Shown here piece after piece: positions 26,644-35,598 of a DNA stretch of 64,000 nucleotides. The position numbers and the translations under genes are program-made. The notes beneath the pieces are model-generated. The model was not told the origin of the DNA. It searched no databases and saw only the letters and a program-made list of their open reading frames with translations. The stretch is from Verrucomicrobiia bacterium (GTDB lineage: Bacteria > Verrucomicrobiota > Verrucomicrobiia > Limisphaerales > Pedosphaeraceae), in assembly GCA_036268055.1 (NCBI GenBank), contig DATAUW010000013.1, positions 295,725 through 359,724 of the forward strand, in the 5' to 3' direction. The first letter of the stretch is position 1. Each line of letters opens with the position of its first letter.

Positions 26644-27300
26644 ATGAAAGGGCTACTGGTTTCATTTGAAGGTTCAGAAGGCTGCGGAAAATCCACGCAG
26701 ATCGCGATGCTTGGAAATCATCTTCGCGCGCTCGGGCACATCGTGAAGCTTTTGCGCGAACCCGGCGGCACGCCCATCGGCGAGGAAATCCGCCACACGC
26801 TCAAACACAGCCTGCAAAATCAGGCCATGACTCCCGAGGCGGAGTTGCTGCTGATGAACGCGAGCCGCGCCCAGTTGGTGCGCGAAGCCATCCGCCCCGC
26901 CCTCGCCGCCGGTGAAATCGTTTTGTGTGACCGGTTTTATGATTCGACGACCGCTTATCAAGGCTACGGTCGCGGCCTCGATTTGCATCACGTCAAAACC
27001 GTGATTGATTTTGCCGTGGGCGATACTCGGCCCGCGTTGACGCTGCTATTTCAAGTCCCGCTCGAAGTCAGCCAGGAACGCCTGGCCTCGCGGCAAAGCA
27101 CCCTGCCCTTCATGCGCGACCGCATGGAAGAAGCCGACCAGGCATTTTTTGAGCGCGTGAGAAAAGGCTATCTCGCCCTCGCCGCCGAAGAACCGGGACG
27201 CATCAAATTAATTGATGCCGTGGGCTCGCTTGAAATTGTCAGCGCGCAAATCTGGGAGCACATCGAGCCGCTATTGCCGCCCTCGCCCTGGCGCCGCTGA
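26644..27300 (+). CDS. tmk: Thymidylate kinase
   Basis: A 218-residue dTMP kinase that makes dTDP for DNA synthesis. The P-loop is FEGSEGCGKSTQIAML near the N-terminus, the dTMP-binding DR motif is CDRFYDSTTAYQGYGRGLD, and the LID region is RDRMEEADQAFFERVRKGYLALA, lacking the arginine-rich LID of type I enzymes but with R in the P-loop region replaced, as in E. coli-type enzymes. The C-terminal DAVGSLEIVSAQIW region is complete. It is close behind the cytochrome gene and just upstream of the DUF4404-like gene. Confidence 0.96.
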   Translation: MKGLLVSFEGSEGCGKSTQIAMLGNHLRALGHIVKLLREPGGTPIGEEIRHTLKHSLQNQAMTPEAELLLMNASRAQLVREAIRPALAAGEIVLCDRFYDSTTAYQGYGRGLDLHHVKTVIDFAVGDTRPALTLLFQVPLEVSQERLASRQSTLPFMRDRMEEADQAFFERVRKGYLALAAEEPGRIKLIDAVGSLEIVSAQIWEHIEPLLPPSPWRR

Positions 27301-27347
27301 AAACACCGCTTTCATTTTCGCCGGTTCCGCTTATCTTTCTTACGCAC

Positions 27348-27683
27348 ATGATCGAAGATACTCTCGCAAAAATTGAAGCTCGCCTGCAAAGCACCGACGC
27401 CCTCAGTGACGGCAAGCGCCGCGAACTTCAGGAGTTGGTTGCGACCCTCAAAGCGGAAGTCGCCAACCTTTCTCAAACCCACGCCGAGCAGGCCGAAAGC
27501 ATCGCCGGTTTCACCGAACTTTCCACCCACGAAGCCACTCGCGACCAACAAAACCCGCAGCTTTTAAAATTGTCGCTCACGGGCATGACCTCGTCGGTTG
27601 AAGAATTCGAGAAGTCGCATCCCAAGCTGGTGAAGATCGTCAACGCCATCAGCACCACCCTTGCGAATCTTGGGTTCGATTGA
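27348..27683 (+). CDS. DUF4404-like small helical protein
   Basis: A 111-residue all-helical protein. An N-terminal heptad-like helix (TLAKIEARLQSTDALSDGKRRELQELVATLKAEVANLS) should form a coiled coil, and the C-terminal helix VEEFEKSHPKLVKIVNAISTTLANLGF matches the FExSHPxLxxxxxxIxxxLxxxG pattern typical of DUF4404. No catalytic residue or membrane segment is visible. Function unknown; it lies 47 bases after tmk and converges on plsC with a 15-base gap. Confidence 0.75.
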   Translation: MIEDTLAKIEARLQSTDALSDGKRRELQELVATLKAEVANLSQTHAEQAESIAGFTELSTHEATRDQQNPQLLKLSLTGMTSSVEEFEKSHPKLVKIVNAISTTLANLGFD

Positions 27684-27698
27684 CCGGCGCGAAACAAA

Positions 27699-28340
27699 TC
27701 ATTCGTCTTCGCCCGGCTTGAGATTGGCAATGGCCGCCATGATTTTATTGGCGACTTCCTGGTAAATTTCCTTGAGCCGCGGCTTGGAACACGCCTTCGC
27801 TTCCGCGCGCAGTTTCGAGAAATCCATCGGCCGGCCGTATTTTACCGCGACCCGATGCGGCTTGGGAAATCGCACGCCCTTGCCCCAGGCCTCGTAGGTT
27901 CCAAACACCCGCACCGGAACCACCGGCGCATCGGACTTGATGACCGTGAGCCCCACGCCGGAGCGCGCCGGTTGCAATTCACCATTCGTCGTGCGCGTGC
28001 CTTCGGGAAAAAGAATGATCGCGCCGCCGTCGTGCAGGCGATCCATGATGGCTTTGAGGCCCGCCGCGCCACCGCCATCGCGATCTACCGGCACGGCATT
28101 GACGGTGCGCAAAATCCATCCGAGCACGGGAAACCGAAACAATGATTTTCGCGCCAGATAATTGATGTCGCGCTTGAGTCCCGAGCCAACCAGCGGCGGA
28201 TCGAGAAAGCTCGCGTGGTTTGCCGCGAGAATGACCGACCCCTTCAATGGCACGCGCTCATCATGATAAACGCGCCAGCGGAAATACGTGGCGAAAATTG
28301 TGCGATAAAAACTCCAACCGATGAAGTAAACCGGATTCAT
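27699..28340 (-). CDS. plsC: 1-acyl-sn-glycerol-3-phosphate acyltransferase
   Basis: A 213-residue PlsC-family acyltransferase that adds the second acyl chain to lysophosphatidic acid in phospholipid synthesis. The catalytic HX4D motif is NHASFLDPPL, the glycerol-phosphate binding motif is LFPEGTRTTNGEL, and the later VPVRVFGTYEAWGKG block is typical. An N-terminal hydrophobic start (YFIGWSFYRTIFATYF) gives membrane association. It directly follows cmk on the same strand with an 18-base gap, a gene order (cmk-plsC) common in Bacteria. Substrate specificity (sn-2 position) is assigned from family. Confidence 0.93.
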   Translation of the reverse strand: MNPVYFIGWSFYRTIFATYFRWRVYHDERVPLKGSVILAANHASFLDPPLVGSGLKRDINYLARKSLFRFPVLGWILRTVNAVPVDRDGGGAAGLKAIMDRLHDGGAIILFPEGTRTTNGELQPARSGVGLTVIKSDAPVVPVRVFGTYEAWGKGVRFPKPHRVAVKYGRPMDFSKLRAEAKACSKPRLKEIYQEVANKIMAAIANLKPGEDE

Positions 28341-28358
28341 GGGATCATCGCCCGGGAA

Positions 28359-29045
28359 TCAAACGCCGGCGCCATTTTTTTCCGTCAGGCGTTTGCGGAC
28401 TTCCTCGATGATGATGTTGCTGGTCTGTTCGGTGGTCATGTGCGAATTGTTGATGACCTTGGCGCCGAGCGCGATCATTAAGGGCGCGCTCGCCCGCTGG
28501 CTGTCGCGCTGGTCGCGAGCCGCCAGATTTTCATTCACGCCCTCGGCGGCGCGGCGCTTCGCGCGTTCGTGCAATTCCGCGTCGAGATAAAATTTGAAAT
28601 CCGTCTCCGGAAAAACATTCGTGCCGATGTCGCGGCCTTCCATCACGAGATTGCCGAACTGGATGCACTCCTGCTGTTTCTTCTTCATCCATTCGCGCAC
28701 CTTCGGTACGGCGGCCACGTGCGACACCGCCGCGCTCGCTTCCGCCGTGCGAATTTCGCGCGCCGGATAATAGCCATCCACCAGCAGATGCACCTGGTTA
28801 TTGACGCACTCCAGCGAAGTCTTCCATTTGCGGCAAAGCGCGCCCACCGCCTTTTCGTCGTGTGGGTCAATCTGTTTCTGAAGGCAATACCACGCCAGCG
28901 TACGATACATCGCGCCCGTGTCCACATACACATAACCGAGCGCCTTCGCGACCACCTTGGCATTGGTACTTTTGCCGCTGGCGCTCGTTCCATCAATCGC
29001 TACTACTATCGGATTTTTATTCAACGCGGGGAGTTTAAGGTTCAA
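28359..29045 (-). CDS. cmk: Cytidylate kinase
   Basis: A 228-residue CMP/dCMP kinase. The P-loop is VVAIDGTSASGKSTNAKVVA, followed by the Cmk hallmark YVDTGAMYRTLAWYCLQ, the ATP-site MEGRDIGTNVFPETDFKFYLDA and a LID RDQRDSQRASAPL. The first possible start in the frame is TTG at 29045 (a stop codon lies shortly upstream), with a second TTG at 29024; no ATG or GTG is available before the P-loop. The TTG at 29045 lies in a repetitive stretch following aroA. It is followed by plsC with an 18-base gap. Confidence 0.95.
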   Translation of the reverse strand: MNLKLPALNKNPIVVAIDGTSASGKSTNAKVVAKALGYVYVDTGAMYRTLAWYCLQKQIDPHDEKAVGALCRKWKTSLECVNNQVHLLVDGYYPAREIRTAEASAAVSHVAAVPKVREWMKKKQQECIQFGNLVMEGRDIGTNVFPETDFKFYLDAELHERAKRRAAEGVNENLAARDQRDSQRASAPLMIALGAKVINNSHMTTEQTSNIIIEEVRKRLTEKNGAGV

Positions 29046-29072
29046 AGTTTAAAGTTCAATATTCAATCGGCA
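29031..29072. repeat. Short degenerate TTCAAAG/TTTAAAG repeats in aroA-cmk junction
   Basis: The plus strand shows four imperfect 7-8-base units in a row (AGTTTAA, GGTTCAAA, GTTTAAA, GTTCAATA, TTCAATC) between about 29031 and 29072, covering the aroA stop and the cmk start. This simple repeat may affect cmk translation start. Confidence 0.5.
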
Positions 29073-30526
29073 AACAATTCGTCCATCGTCAATGGCCTTC
29101 GCGTCAACGCATCCAAAATGGTCGCGCCCAAACCCGCTGGCGGAGCCGACGCGAGTTTCTGAAAAAAATTCGGAAAAGTTTTTTTGACGCACGCCGGGTC
29201 TTTGATTTTGATGCCCGGTACTTTTAATCCCAGAATGGCAAAACACATTGCCATGCGATGATCACCATATGTTTCGACTTCCGCGCCGTGCAGTCTCGCC
29301 GGATAAACCGTCAGCGTGTCCCCTTCCTCATTCACCTTGCCACCGCAGCGCGTCAACTCGGTTCGCAACGCATGGACACGCTCGCATTCCTGTACGCGCA
29401 ACCGGCCAAGGTCAGTGAACTGGATGCTTTTATCGCCCAGCGAAGTCAGCGTGATGCCGGTCATGATGCTGTCACCGAGATCCGTCAACCGGGAGATCTT
29501 TTCGCGCCACGGCCAGAATTCGTGAAAGCGCGCGTCTATCTGATAACCCGACGAACTGTCCATTCCACGCAGTTCAATATTGGAATAGCCCTTCCAATTT
29601 CGCAGAGCATCGAACGCTTTCACTTTTGCCGAGTCGCCCTGCTTCACTAATTTCTCGCGCAATTCGCTCTCGCGCGGTTCGCCTTGCCATCCGCCTTCCT
29701 TGATTTCTGGAACCGATCCCAGCAGTTGCAGGCAGCCAAGCAGGCTATCAACTTTCGGTGCATCCGCCCACTCCGAGCCCGGAGCAATCCGATCCGCCCC
29801 CACAAAATAACTCGCGCTGGAAGCGTCCGGTTCGATCTGAAATTCTTCCAGCACATTTTCAAACTCAGCAATCAATTTACTGGTCATGGCAATGTATGGC
29901 GATTCTTCCGCATTCTCGCCAATGATCTCCACTTCCCAACCGCTGATGTTCGCACACAGCAGCAATGCCGATGCGAACTGCGAACTCTCCTCAATGCTCA
30001 CCCGGCATTTGCCTTTCAACCGGAACGCGCCGTGAATGACCGCCGGCAACTTATCATTCGGCGAATCAATTCTATAATTCAACTCTCGCAACGCATTGAA
30101 CAGAGCCGCCTGCGGGCGCTCGTGCATGCGCGGCACACCGAACAACCGGTAAACTCCACACCCCAGGCAAACCAGCGCGGACAAAAATCTTGCCGCCGTC
30201 CCGGCATTGCCGACATAAAGCTCAAGCGGGTTTTCAATCGTGCCGCCATTGGGAATCTTCCCGGCTGTGCCCTGAATCGTGATGATCCGATTGCAAAATT
30301 CATTTGGATCCGGCGCGACCTCAATTTCAAAGCCAAGCTTCCGCAAACAATCCACCATGACCTGCGTGTCTTCGCTCCACAGCGCGCCTTTCAGAATCGT
30401 TTTCCGATGGCTCAACGCGGCAAGAATTAGCGCGCGATTGGTGATACTCTTCGACCCCGGCACAGTGATCTCCGCTTTCACCGGTTTGTTCAACGGCACA
30501 ATCTCAATAAGTTCAGGTAGTGGCAT
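29063..30526 (-). CDS. aroA: 3-phosphoshikimate 1-carboxyvinyltransferase (EPSP synthase), divergent
   Basis: A 487-residue shikimate-pathway enzyme making EPSP from shikimate-3-phosphate and PEP. Key blocks are present: VPGSKSITNRALILAAL (Lys, Ser, Arg for S3P), GNAGTAARFLSALVC (PEP site), PRMHERPQAAL, SSQFASALLL, SLTDLGDSIMTGITL (catalytic Asp), YGDHRMAM and CVKKTFPNFF (catalytic Lys). It is about 55 residues longer than typical AroA; the extra sequence lies at about residues 265-330 (from LLGSVPEIKEGGW). In the RxKESDR loop the lysine is glutamine (RVQECERVHAL), though the catalytic glutamate and the arginine remain. It lies 24 bases after tyrA and precedes cmk, as in many Bacteria. Confidence 0.93.
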   Translation of the reverse strand: MPLPELIEIVPLNKPVKAEITVPGSKSITNRALILAALSHRKTILKGALWSEDTQVMVDCLRKLGFEIEVAPDPNEFCNRIITIQGTAGKIPNGGTIENPLELYVGNAGTAARFLSALVCLGCGVYRLFGVPRMHERPQAALFNALRELNYRIDSPNDKLPAVIHGAFRLKGKCRVSIEESSQFASALLLCANISGWEVEIIGENAEESPYIAMTSKLIAEFENVLEEFQIEPDASSASYFVGADRIAPGSEWADAPKVDSLLGCLQLLGSVPEIKEGGWQGEPRESELREKLVKQGDSAKVKAFDALRNWKGYSNIELRGMDSSSGYQIDARFHEFWPWREKISRLTDLGDSIMTGITLTSLGDKSIQFTDLGRLRVQECERVHALRTELTRCGGKVNEEGDTLTVYPARLHGAEVETYGDHRMAMCFAILGLKVPGIKIKDPACVKKTFPNFFQKLASAPPAGLGATILDALTRRPLTMDELFAD

Positions 30527-30550
30527 GCGGAAATGCGCGAAGACGCTGGG

Positions 30551-31426
30551 TCACTCAGGTGAATTAGAACCGCGCCATTGATCACGGCGATGTTTCGCTT
30601 GCTCGAAAAATTCCTCGATCGCCTTGACATCGCATTTTTCCAGCGCCAGGCAGAATTCCTGCATGTCCTCGATGAACACACCGAGCACGCGCGCTAGATT
30701 TTTGCGGTTCGCAATCGCGATGTCGCGCCACATCTCCGGCGAACCCGAAGCGATGCGCGTGGTGTCGCGAAAACCCGCCGCACAAACCGTCGCCTGTTCC
30801 GCTGGATGCGCCGGGCTCAAAACATAATTCGCCAGTTCCGCCGCCACCACATGCGGCAGATGACTCGACCGGCTCACGAGGTCGTCATGCAGCGAAGGCG
30901 AGATCTTGAGCACACGCCCGCCGAGCGCCTTCCACAATTCTTCCACCTGTCCCACCGCGTCTTTGTTGGATTGAAGGGTCGGCGTAACGATGCACACCGC
31001 GTTGGCAAATAAATCCGCGCGCGCCGCCGAGACACCGGTCTTTTCCCCGCCTGCCATCGGATGGCTTCCCACAAAATAAGCTCCCGCCCGCGCGACGATC
31101 GGTTCCAGTTCATCCACCACACTGCCCTTGACGCTCCCCACGTCCGTGACAATCGCGCCAACTTTTAATGCTGGCAGCATCTTTTCCACCACCTCGCGCA
31201 ACTGCCCCAGCGGAGTGCAAAGTATCACCAAATCCGCATTCTCCACCGCGCGCAATAAATCTCGCGTGGCATGATCCACCGCGCCCAGGCTTTCCGCCTC
31301 GCCGATGCTCACCGTGCGCCGCACATAACCATCCACTTTGGCCGCAAGTTTGCGCTGTTTGATGGCCAGCCCCAGCGAGCCGCCCAACAAACCAACGCCG
31401 ACCAATGTGATTTTTTGCCAGTGCAC
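30551..31426 (-). CDS. tyrA: Prephenate/arogenate dehydrogenase
   Basis: A 291-residue NAD(P)-dependent dehydrogenase of tyrosine synthesis. The Rossmann motif is ITLVGVGLLGGSLGLAIK, followed by VILCTPLGQLREVVE and the catalytic region TDVGSVKGSVVDEL, then GSHPMAGGEKTGVSAARADLF, the signature containing the catalytic histidine. The C-terminal helical dimerisation part (FRDTTRIASGSPEMWRDIAIANR) is complete. There is no ACT or chorismate-mutase domain. It is followed by aroA, then cmk and plsC, giving a shikimate/nucleotide/lipid cluster. Confidence 0.96.
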   Translation of the reverse strand: MHWQKITLVGVGLLGGSLGLAIKQRKLAAKVDGYVRRTVSIGEAESLGAVDHATRDLLRAVENADLVILCTPLGQLREVVEKMLPALKVGAIVTDVGSVKGSVVDELEPIVARAGAYFVGSHPMAGGEKTGVSAARADLFANAVCIVTPTLQSNKDAVGQVEELWKALGGRVLKISPSLHDDLVSRSSHLPHVVAAELANYVLSPAHPAEQATVCAAGFRDTTRIASGSPEMWRDIAIANRKNLARVLGVFIEDMQEFCLALEKCDVKAIEEFFEQAKHRRDQWRGSNSPE

Positions 31427-31551
31427 GCCGTAAGATAGGGGGAGCTTTGGAAACTGGAAAGATAGAAAATAATGCCCTACTGGAAAATGGTTTTCATCGT
31501 CCTGTTACGGAATTAATGGACGCAAACTATAACCAACGAGTAACTCGTATA

Positions 31552-32412
31552 TCATGCAGCCACAGGCGCCGAACGGGCCATCTCACGAACGCGTTCGAGG
31601 ATCACATCCGCGATATGCGGCTCATTGCCCACGCTGCGGCTATACCAAACCAGCTTGGAATTTTTCTCCGTCGGATTTCGCCAAGTCGGCTGGCCATTCT
31701 TCAACCGCTCTTCGACAATTTTTTTAGCTTCGCCGAGCATCTGCGGAATGTCCTCGAACGAATGCAACCCATCGCTGATAAAAAACGGTACCATCACGAT
31801 ATTCCGCGTCGCCGCCAGTTTATAGCAATCACCGATGCGCGGATCCTCCTCCATGAATGAAGGCTGAACGTCCGCATAAATGTCCCGCGCCCGGATCAAC
31901 TCGACTTGCCGCTCGATGGCCTTGCGCGAATTCTCGTTATTTCCCGTGCCGTGACCGGCAATAAACAACGTCGTCTCCCTGGGCTTCGGCACGCGTGGAA
32001 ACGGATACTTCTCCACGACCTCGCGCGCCCGGCTCAGGATAACTTCCGTCATGCTCGCGTGCGTGCCGACCGGGCCGCAATAATATATCTGCTGAGCGCC
32101 GCGTTGTTGCACGCGGGAAAAGTCCGATTGGCCATTCTCGCACAGCCCGAGTTCGCGCGGAATCACCTGCTCGGTGAAATAGCCTTCGCTGATAAAAAGT
32201 GGCACGACAAATACTCGCGGCGCAAAAACCCCACGCAATACCCCGGTGATGCCCGGTTCCAATTTCCAAAAACATTCGATCACCTGCCCGAAGATTTCCC
32301 CGCGCCGCAGTTCATCCGCATGCTGATAAGTCGGCGCGCTCGAATCCGCGTTCAACGTCGAGCCATGCCCGACCAGCACCAGCGCCGCGTCGGATAATTC
32401 ATCTTTGCTCAT
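31552..32412 (-). CDS. CbiX-like sirohydrochlorin chelatase, two-domain
   Basis: A 286-residue protein from the ATG at 32412 (MSKDELSDAALVLVGHGS); the frame opens at 32466 but the upstream codons are doubtful. It has two CbiX-type halves, each opening with a metal-site histidine: LVLVGHGSTLNADSSAPTY and LFIAGHGTGNNENSRKAI. Both halves contain the PFFISDG/PLFISEG block followed by the HSFEDIPQML or FTEQVIPRELG segment. Such proteins insert cobalt, nickel or iron into sirohydrochlorin for siroheme/cobalamin synthesis. No other tetrapyrrole gene is in the window. The gap to tyrA (125 bases) suggests a separate transcript. Confidence 0.85.
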   Translation of the reverse strand: MSKDELSDAALVLVGHGSTLNADSSAPTYQHADELRRGEIFGQVIECFWKLEPGITGVLRGVFAPRVFVVPLFISEGYFTEQVIPRELGLCENGQSDFSRVQQRGAQQIYYCGPVGTHASMTEVILSRAREVVEKYPFPRVPKPRETTLFIAGHGTGNNENSRKAIERQVELIRARDIYADVQPSFMEEDPRIGDCYKLAATRNIVMVPFFISDGLHSFEDIPQMLGEAKKIVEERLKNGQPTWRNPTEKNSKLVWYSRSVGNEPHIADVILERVREMARSAPVAA

Positions 32413-32574
32413 GACAAATCGTTGCCTATGCCGAGAAAATCCGCAAGCGCGGTTAAACAAAACCATCCGCTCCGCGACCGGAATTCAAATAAGAACGCCT
32501 TGAATCTGCTTGCTCTCTTTCCACTCACGACAATATCTTGAACAAACAAACCTTGTAACCCGTCTGCTTAATCA

Positions 32575-35500
32575 ATGACGACACATCGCCTGCAATACAA
32601 ACGCGCGCTGCTTTGGCTTGGCCTCTGGTTTCTCGCTTTGACTTCACACGCCGATACGCCGCAATGGATCTGGCACGATAATCACGGCGCAAAAACCGCT
32701 CCCGGCGAAGTCCGCTATTTTCGCAAAGAATTCAACGCGCGCAGCAACGTGGAAAAAGCCATCCTCTCGTGCGCCGCGGACGATCATTTGGAAATTTATC
32801 TCAACGGCAAAAAAGTAATGGACGAGTCTGGCTGGGCGAAGGCCGTGAGCATGGACGTCACCAAAGATATTCACCGCGGCACCAATGTCCTTGCCATACG
32901 CGGCGTCAACGACACCGAGCTTGCAGCCGTGATCGTCACGCTCGACCTGGCCTTTTCCAAAAGAAGTCACGAGACGATCATCACCGACACAAGCTGGCGC
33001 TCTTCGGCAACCGAGGAAAAAAACTGGACGCAGCGGGATTTTGACACTGCAAATTGGACTCCCGTAGTGAGCCTGGGAAATGTCGGCACCAAGCCTTGGG
33101 GCGATGTCTTTGCCGCGCCGCAAGCGACGCCCGCTGATCAACTCACTTTGTTGCCCGGCTTCAAGGCGGAACTGATCCACTCCGCGCAGCCCTGGGAAGG
33201 TTCGTGGGTTTGCATGACGATTGATCCCAAAGGCCGATTGATCATCTCGCCACAACAAGGCGTTAAAAATTTGCTGCGCGTCACTCTTTCAAAACAAGGC
33301 CGGGTCGAAAAGATTGAGAACATTGATCTGCCGGTCGGCTCCGCGATGGGATTGCTTTACGCTTTTGACAGCCTCTACGTGAACGGCCAGGGACCAAGTG
33401 GGCTCGGTTTGTATCGTCTGCATTATAATCATCATCTGGATAAATTCGATGAAGTGACTTTGCTGAAAAATATCAAGGACGCCAGCGGCGAACACGGCAG
33501 CCACGCCGTCGTGCTTGGCCCCGACAAGCATCTATATATTGTCAGCGGAAATTTCACAAAGGTGCCAACCGACATACTGCCAACTTCGCCGCATAAAAAT
33601 TTTGCTGAAGATCAGCTTCTCCCACGCGCGGAAGACGGCAATGGTTTCGGCGTGGGCATCAAGCCTCCCGGCGGATTTATCCTGCGCACGGACAAAGATG
33701 GCAAACAGTGGGAACTTTACTGCGCCGGCATGCGCAATACGTACGACTTCGCTTTCAATCCCGATGGCGAAATGTTTGGTTTTGACAGCGACATGGAATG
33801 GGACTGGGGTTTGCCGTGGTATCGCCCGATTCGTTTTTGCCATTTGGTCTCCGGCGGCGATTATGGTTTTCGCGAAGGCTCGGGCAAATGGCCAAAATAT
33901 TATCCTGACAGTTTGCCAAGCGCGGTGGACGTGGGAATCGGTTCGCCGACCGGCTTGAAATTCGGCACGGACAGTAACTTCCCCGAGAAATATAAAACCG
34001 CCCTCTACGGACTCGACTGGGCTTACGGCAGAATCTTCGCAGTCCATTTCACGCCAAAAGGCGCCACCTACGACGCGACGTTTGACACATTTTTAAAAGG
34101 CAAGCCGCTTAATTTGACGGACATCGAGTTCGGCCACGATGGTGCGATGTATTTCATCACCGGCGGACGCGGCACGCAGTCGGGTCTCTATCGCGTGACG
34201 TATGACGGTCCGAAGTTGCCGGAGGAAAATGTCCCAAGCCATCGCGAATTGAAAGCCGCCGAACATGCGCGCGAACTGCGCCACAAGCTCGAAGCTTTTC
34301 AAGGAAAGCAAAATCCCAAGACCATCAAATTCGCCTGGCCCTATTTGAATAGCGACGATCGCTTCATCCGTTATGCCGCGCGCATCGCCATCGAAAGCCA
34401 GCCGGTCATGCAATGGCAGGACCGCGCGCTTTCGGAGACGCGCACCAACGCCGGACTCACCGCGCTCCTCGCGCTGGCGCGTTGTGGTGGCAAAGAAACA
34501 CAAACTCCCCTTCTCCAGGCGCTCGCCAAATTCCCTCTCGACGGCCTCGACGAATCGCAAAAACTCGCCAAGCTTCGCGTCATCGAACTTAGTTTCATCC
34601 GCCAGGGCCATCCCGACGCCGATATGACGAAGTTCGTCATGGACAAACTTGACCGGCATTATCCCGCTGATGATGAATGGCTCAATCGCGAGTTGAGCGA
34701 GTTGCTAATTTATCTGCACGCGCCGGATGCCGTCGAAAAAACGCTCGCCTTGCTGGACAAAGCTCCTACTCAGGAGGAACAAATCCATTATATCCTGCAC
34801 CTGCGCAAACTGACGAACGATTGGACGCTCGATCAGCACGAACATTATTTTAACTGGTTCGACCACCGCGACGGGCGCACGAATCATCCTGCCGCAATGC
34901 TCAAGTGGTTCGCCGATGCCGACCGCGATTACGCCGATGGTTCAAGCTTCCCGAAATATATTGCGAACATGCGCAAAGACGCCATTGATTCTCTCACGCC
35001 CGATGAGCGCACCAGCCTGGCTTCCGTCATCGCGGAGAAAAAACCGGAGGAACCAAAGCCGACCGTCGCTGTCCGAAAATTTGTCCGCCAATGGGTCATG
35101 GCCGATCTGCAACCGCAACTTGATCAAGTGACGCATGGACGCTCGTTCGCGCGCGGCAAGGAAGTGTTCACCGCCGCGCAATGTTTTCAGTGCCATCGGT
35201 TCGACAATCAGGGCGGTGCGGTCGGACCAGAATTGACGGCTATCGCCAGCCGCTTCAATCATCACGACATTCTCGAATCCATTCTCGAACCGTCGAAGGT
35301 TATTTCCGAACAATACGTCAATACCACCGTCTTCAAAAAAGATGGCGACGATGTCACCGGCCGCCTGCTCGAGGAAAACGATCAGCATCTGGTCTTGCTG
35401 ACCGACCCGTTGAAACAAACAAAAGTCACGGTGCTAAAGAGCGACGTGCAATCGCGGCAAATATCCAAAGTCTCGCCCATGCCCGAAGGCTTGATGAACA

Positions 35501-35586
35501 ATTTTACTCAGGACGAAATCCTCGATTTGATTGCCTATCTGGAATCCGGCGGCAAGGAGACTGCGGCGGCCTTTGAAAAGAAATAG
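32575..35586 (+). CDS. PVC-type heme protein with propeller and N-terminal lectin-like domain
   Basis: A 1003-residue exported protein typical of Planctomycetes/Verrucomicrobia. A signal peptide (LLWLGLWFLALTSHA) is followed by an N-terminal beta-sandwich (about residues 28-165, WIWHDNHGAKTAPGEVRYFRKEF and DDHLEIYLNGKKVMDESGW) of the kind found at the N-terminus of bacterial alpha-L-rhamnosidases. Then come a membrane-bound-dehydrogenase-like propeller (TIGR02604-like, about 185-560), HEAT-like helices (to about 850) and a C-terminal cytochrome c (TIGR02603-like) with heme motif C870-F-Q-C873-H874 in AAQCFQCHRFDNQGGAVGPEL. It may oxidise a sugar or polymer in the periplasm. It precedes the cupin gene by 12 bases, near the rhamnose genes; that link is by context. 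Confidence 0.9.
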   Translation: MTTHRLQYKRALLWLGLWFLALTSHADTPQWIWHDNHGAKTAPGEVRYFRKEFNARSNVEKAILSCAADDHLEIYLNGKKVMDESGWAKAVSMDVTKDIHRGTNVLAIRGVNDTELAAVIVTLDLAFSKRSHETIITDTSWRSSATEEKNWTQRDFDTANWTPVVSLGNVGTKPWGDVFAAPQATPADQLTLLPGFKAELIHSAQPWEGSWVCMTIDPKGRLIISPQQGVKNLLRVTLSKQGRVEKIENIDLPVGSAMGLLYAFDSLYVNGQGPSGLGLYRLHYNHHLDKFDEVTLLKNIKDASGEHGSHAVVLGPDKHLYIVSGNFTKVPTDILPTSPHKNFAEDQLLPRAEDGNGFGVGIKPPGGFILRTDKDGKQWELYCAGMRNTYDFAFNPDGEMFGFDSDMEWDWGLPWYRPIRFCHLVSGGDYGFREGSGKWPKYYPDSLPSAVDVGIGSPTGLKFGTDSNFPEKYKTALYGLDWAYGRIFAVHFTPKGATYDATFDTFLKGKPLNLTDIEFGHDGAMYFITGGRGTQSGLYRVTYDGPKLPEENVPSHRELKAAEHARELRHKLEAFQGKQNPKTIKFAWPYLNSDDRFIRYAARIAIESQPVMQWQDRALSETRTNAGLTALLALARCGGKETQTPLLQALAKFPLDGLDESQKLAKLRVIELSFIRQGHPDADMTKFVMDKLDRHYPADDEWLNRELSELLIYLHAPDAVEKTLALLDKAPTQEEQIHYILHLRKLTNDWTLDQHEHYFNWFDHRDGRTNHPAAMLKWFADADRDYADGSSFPKYIANMRKDAIDSLTPDERTSLASVIAEKKPEEPKPTVAVRKFVRQWVMADLQPQLDQVTHGRSFARGKEVFTAAQCFQCHRFDNQGGAVGPELTAIASRFNHHDILESILEPSKVISEQYVNTTVFKKDGDDVTGRLLEENDQHLVLLTDPLKQTKVTVLKSDVQSRQISKVSPMPEGLMNNFTQDEILDLIAYLESGGKETAAAFEKK

Positions 35587-35598
35587 TAATTCACGAAC

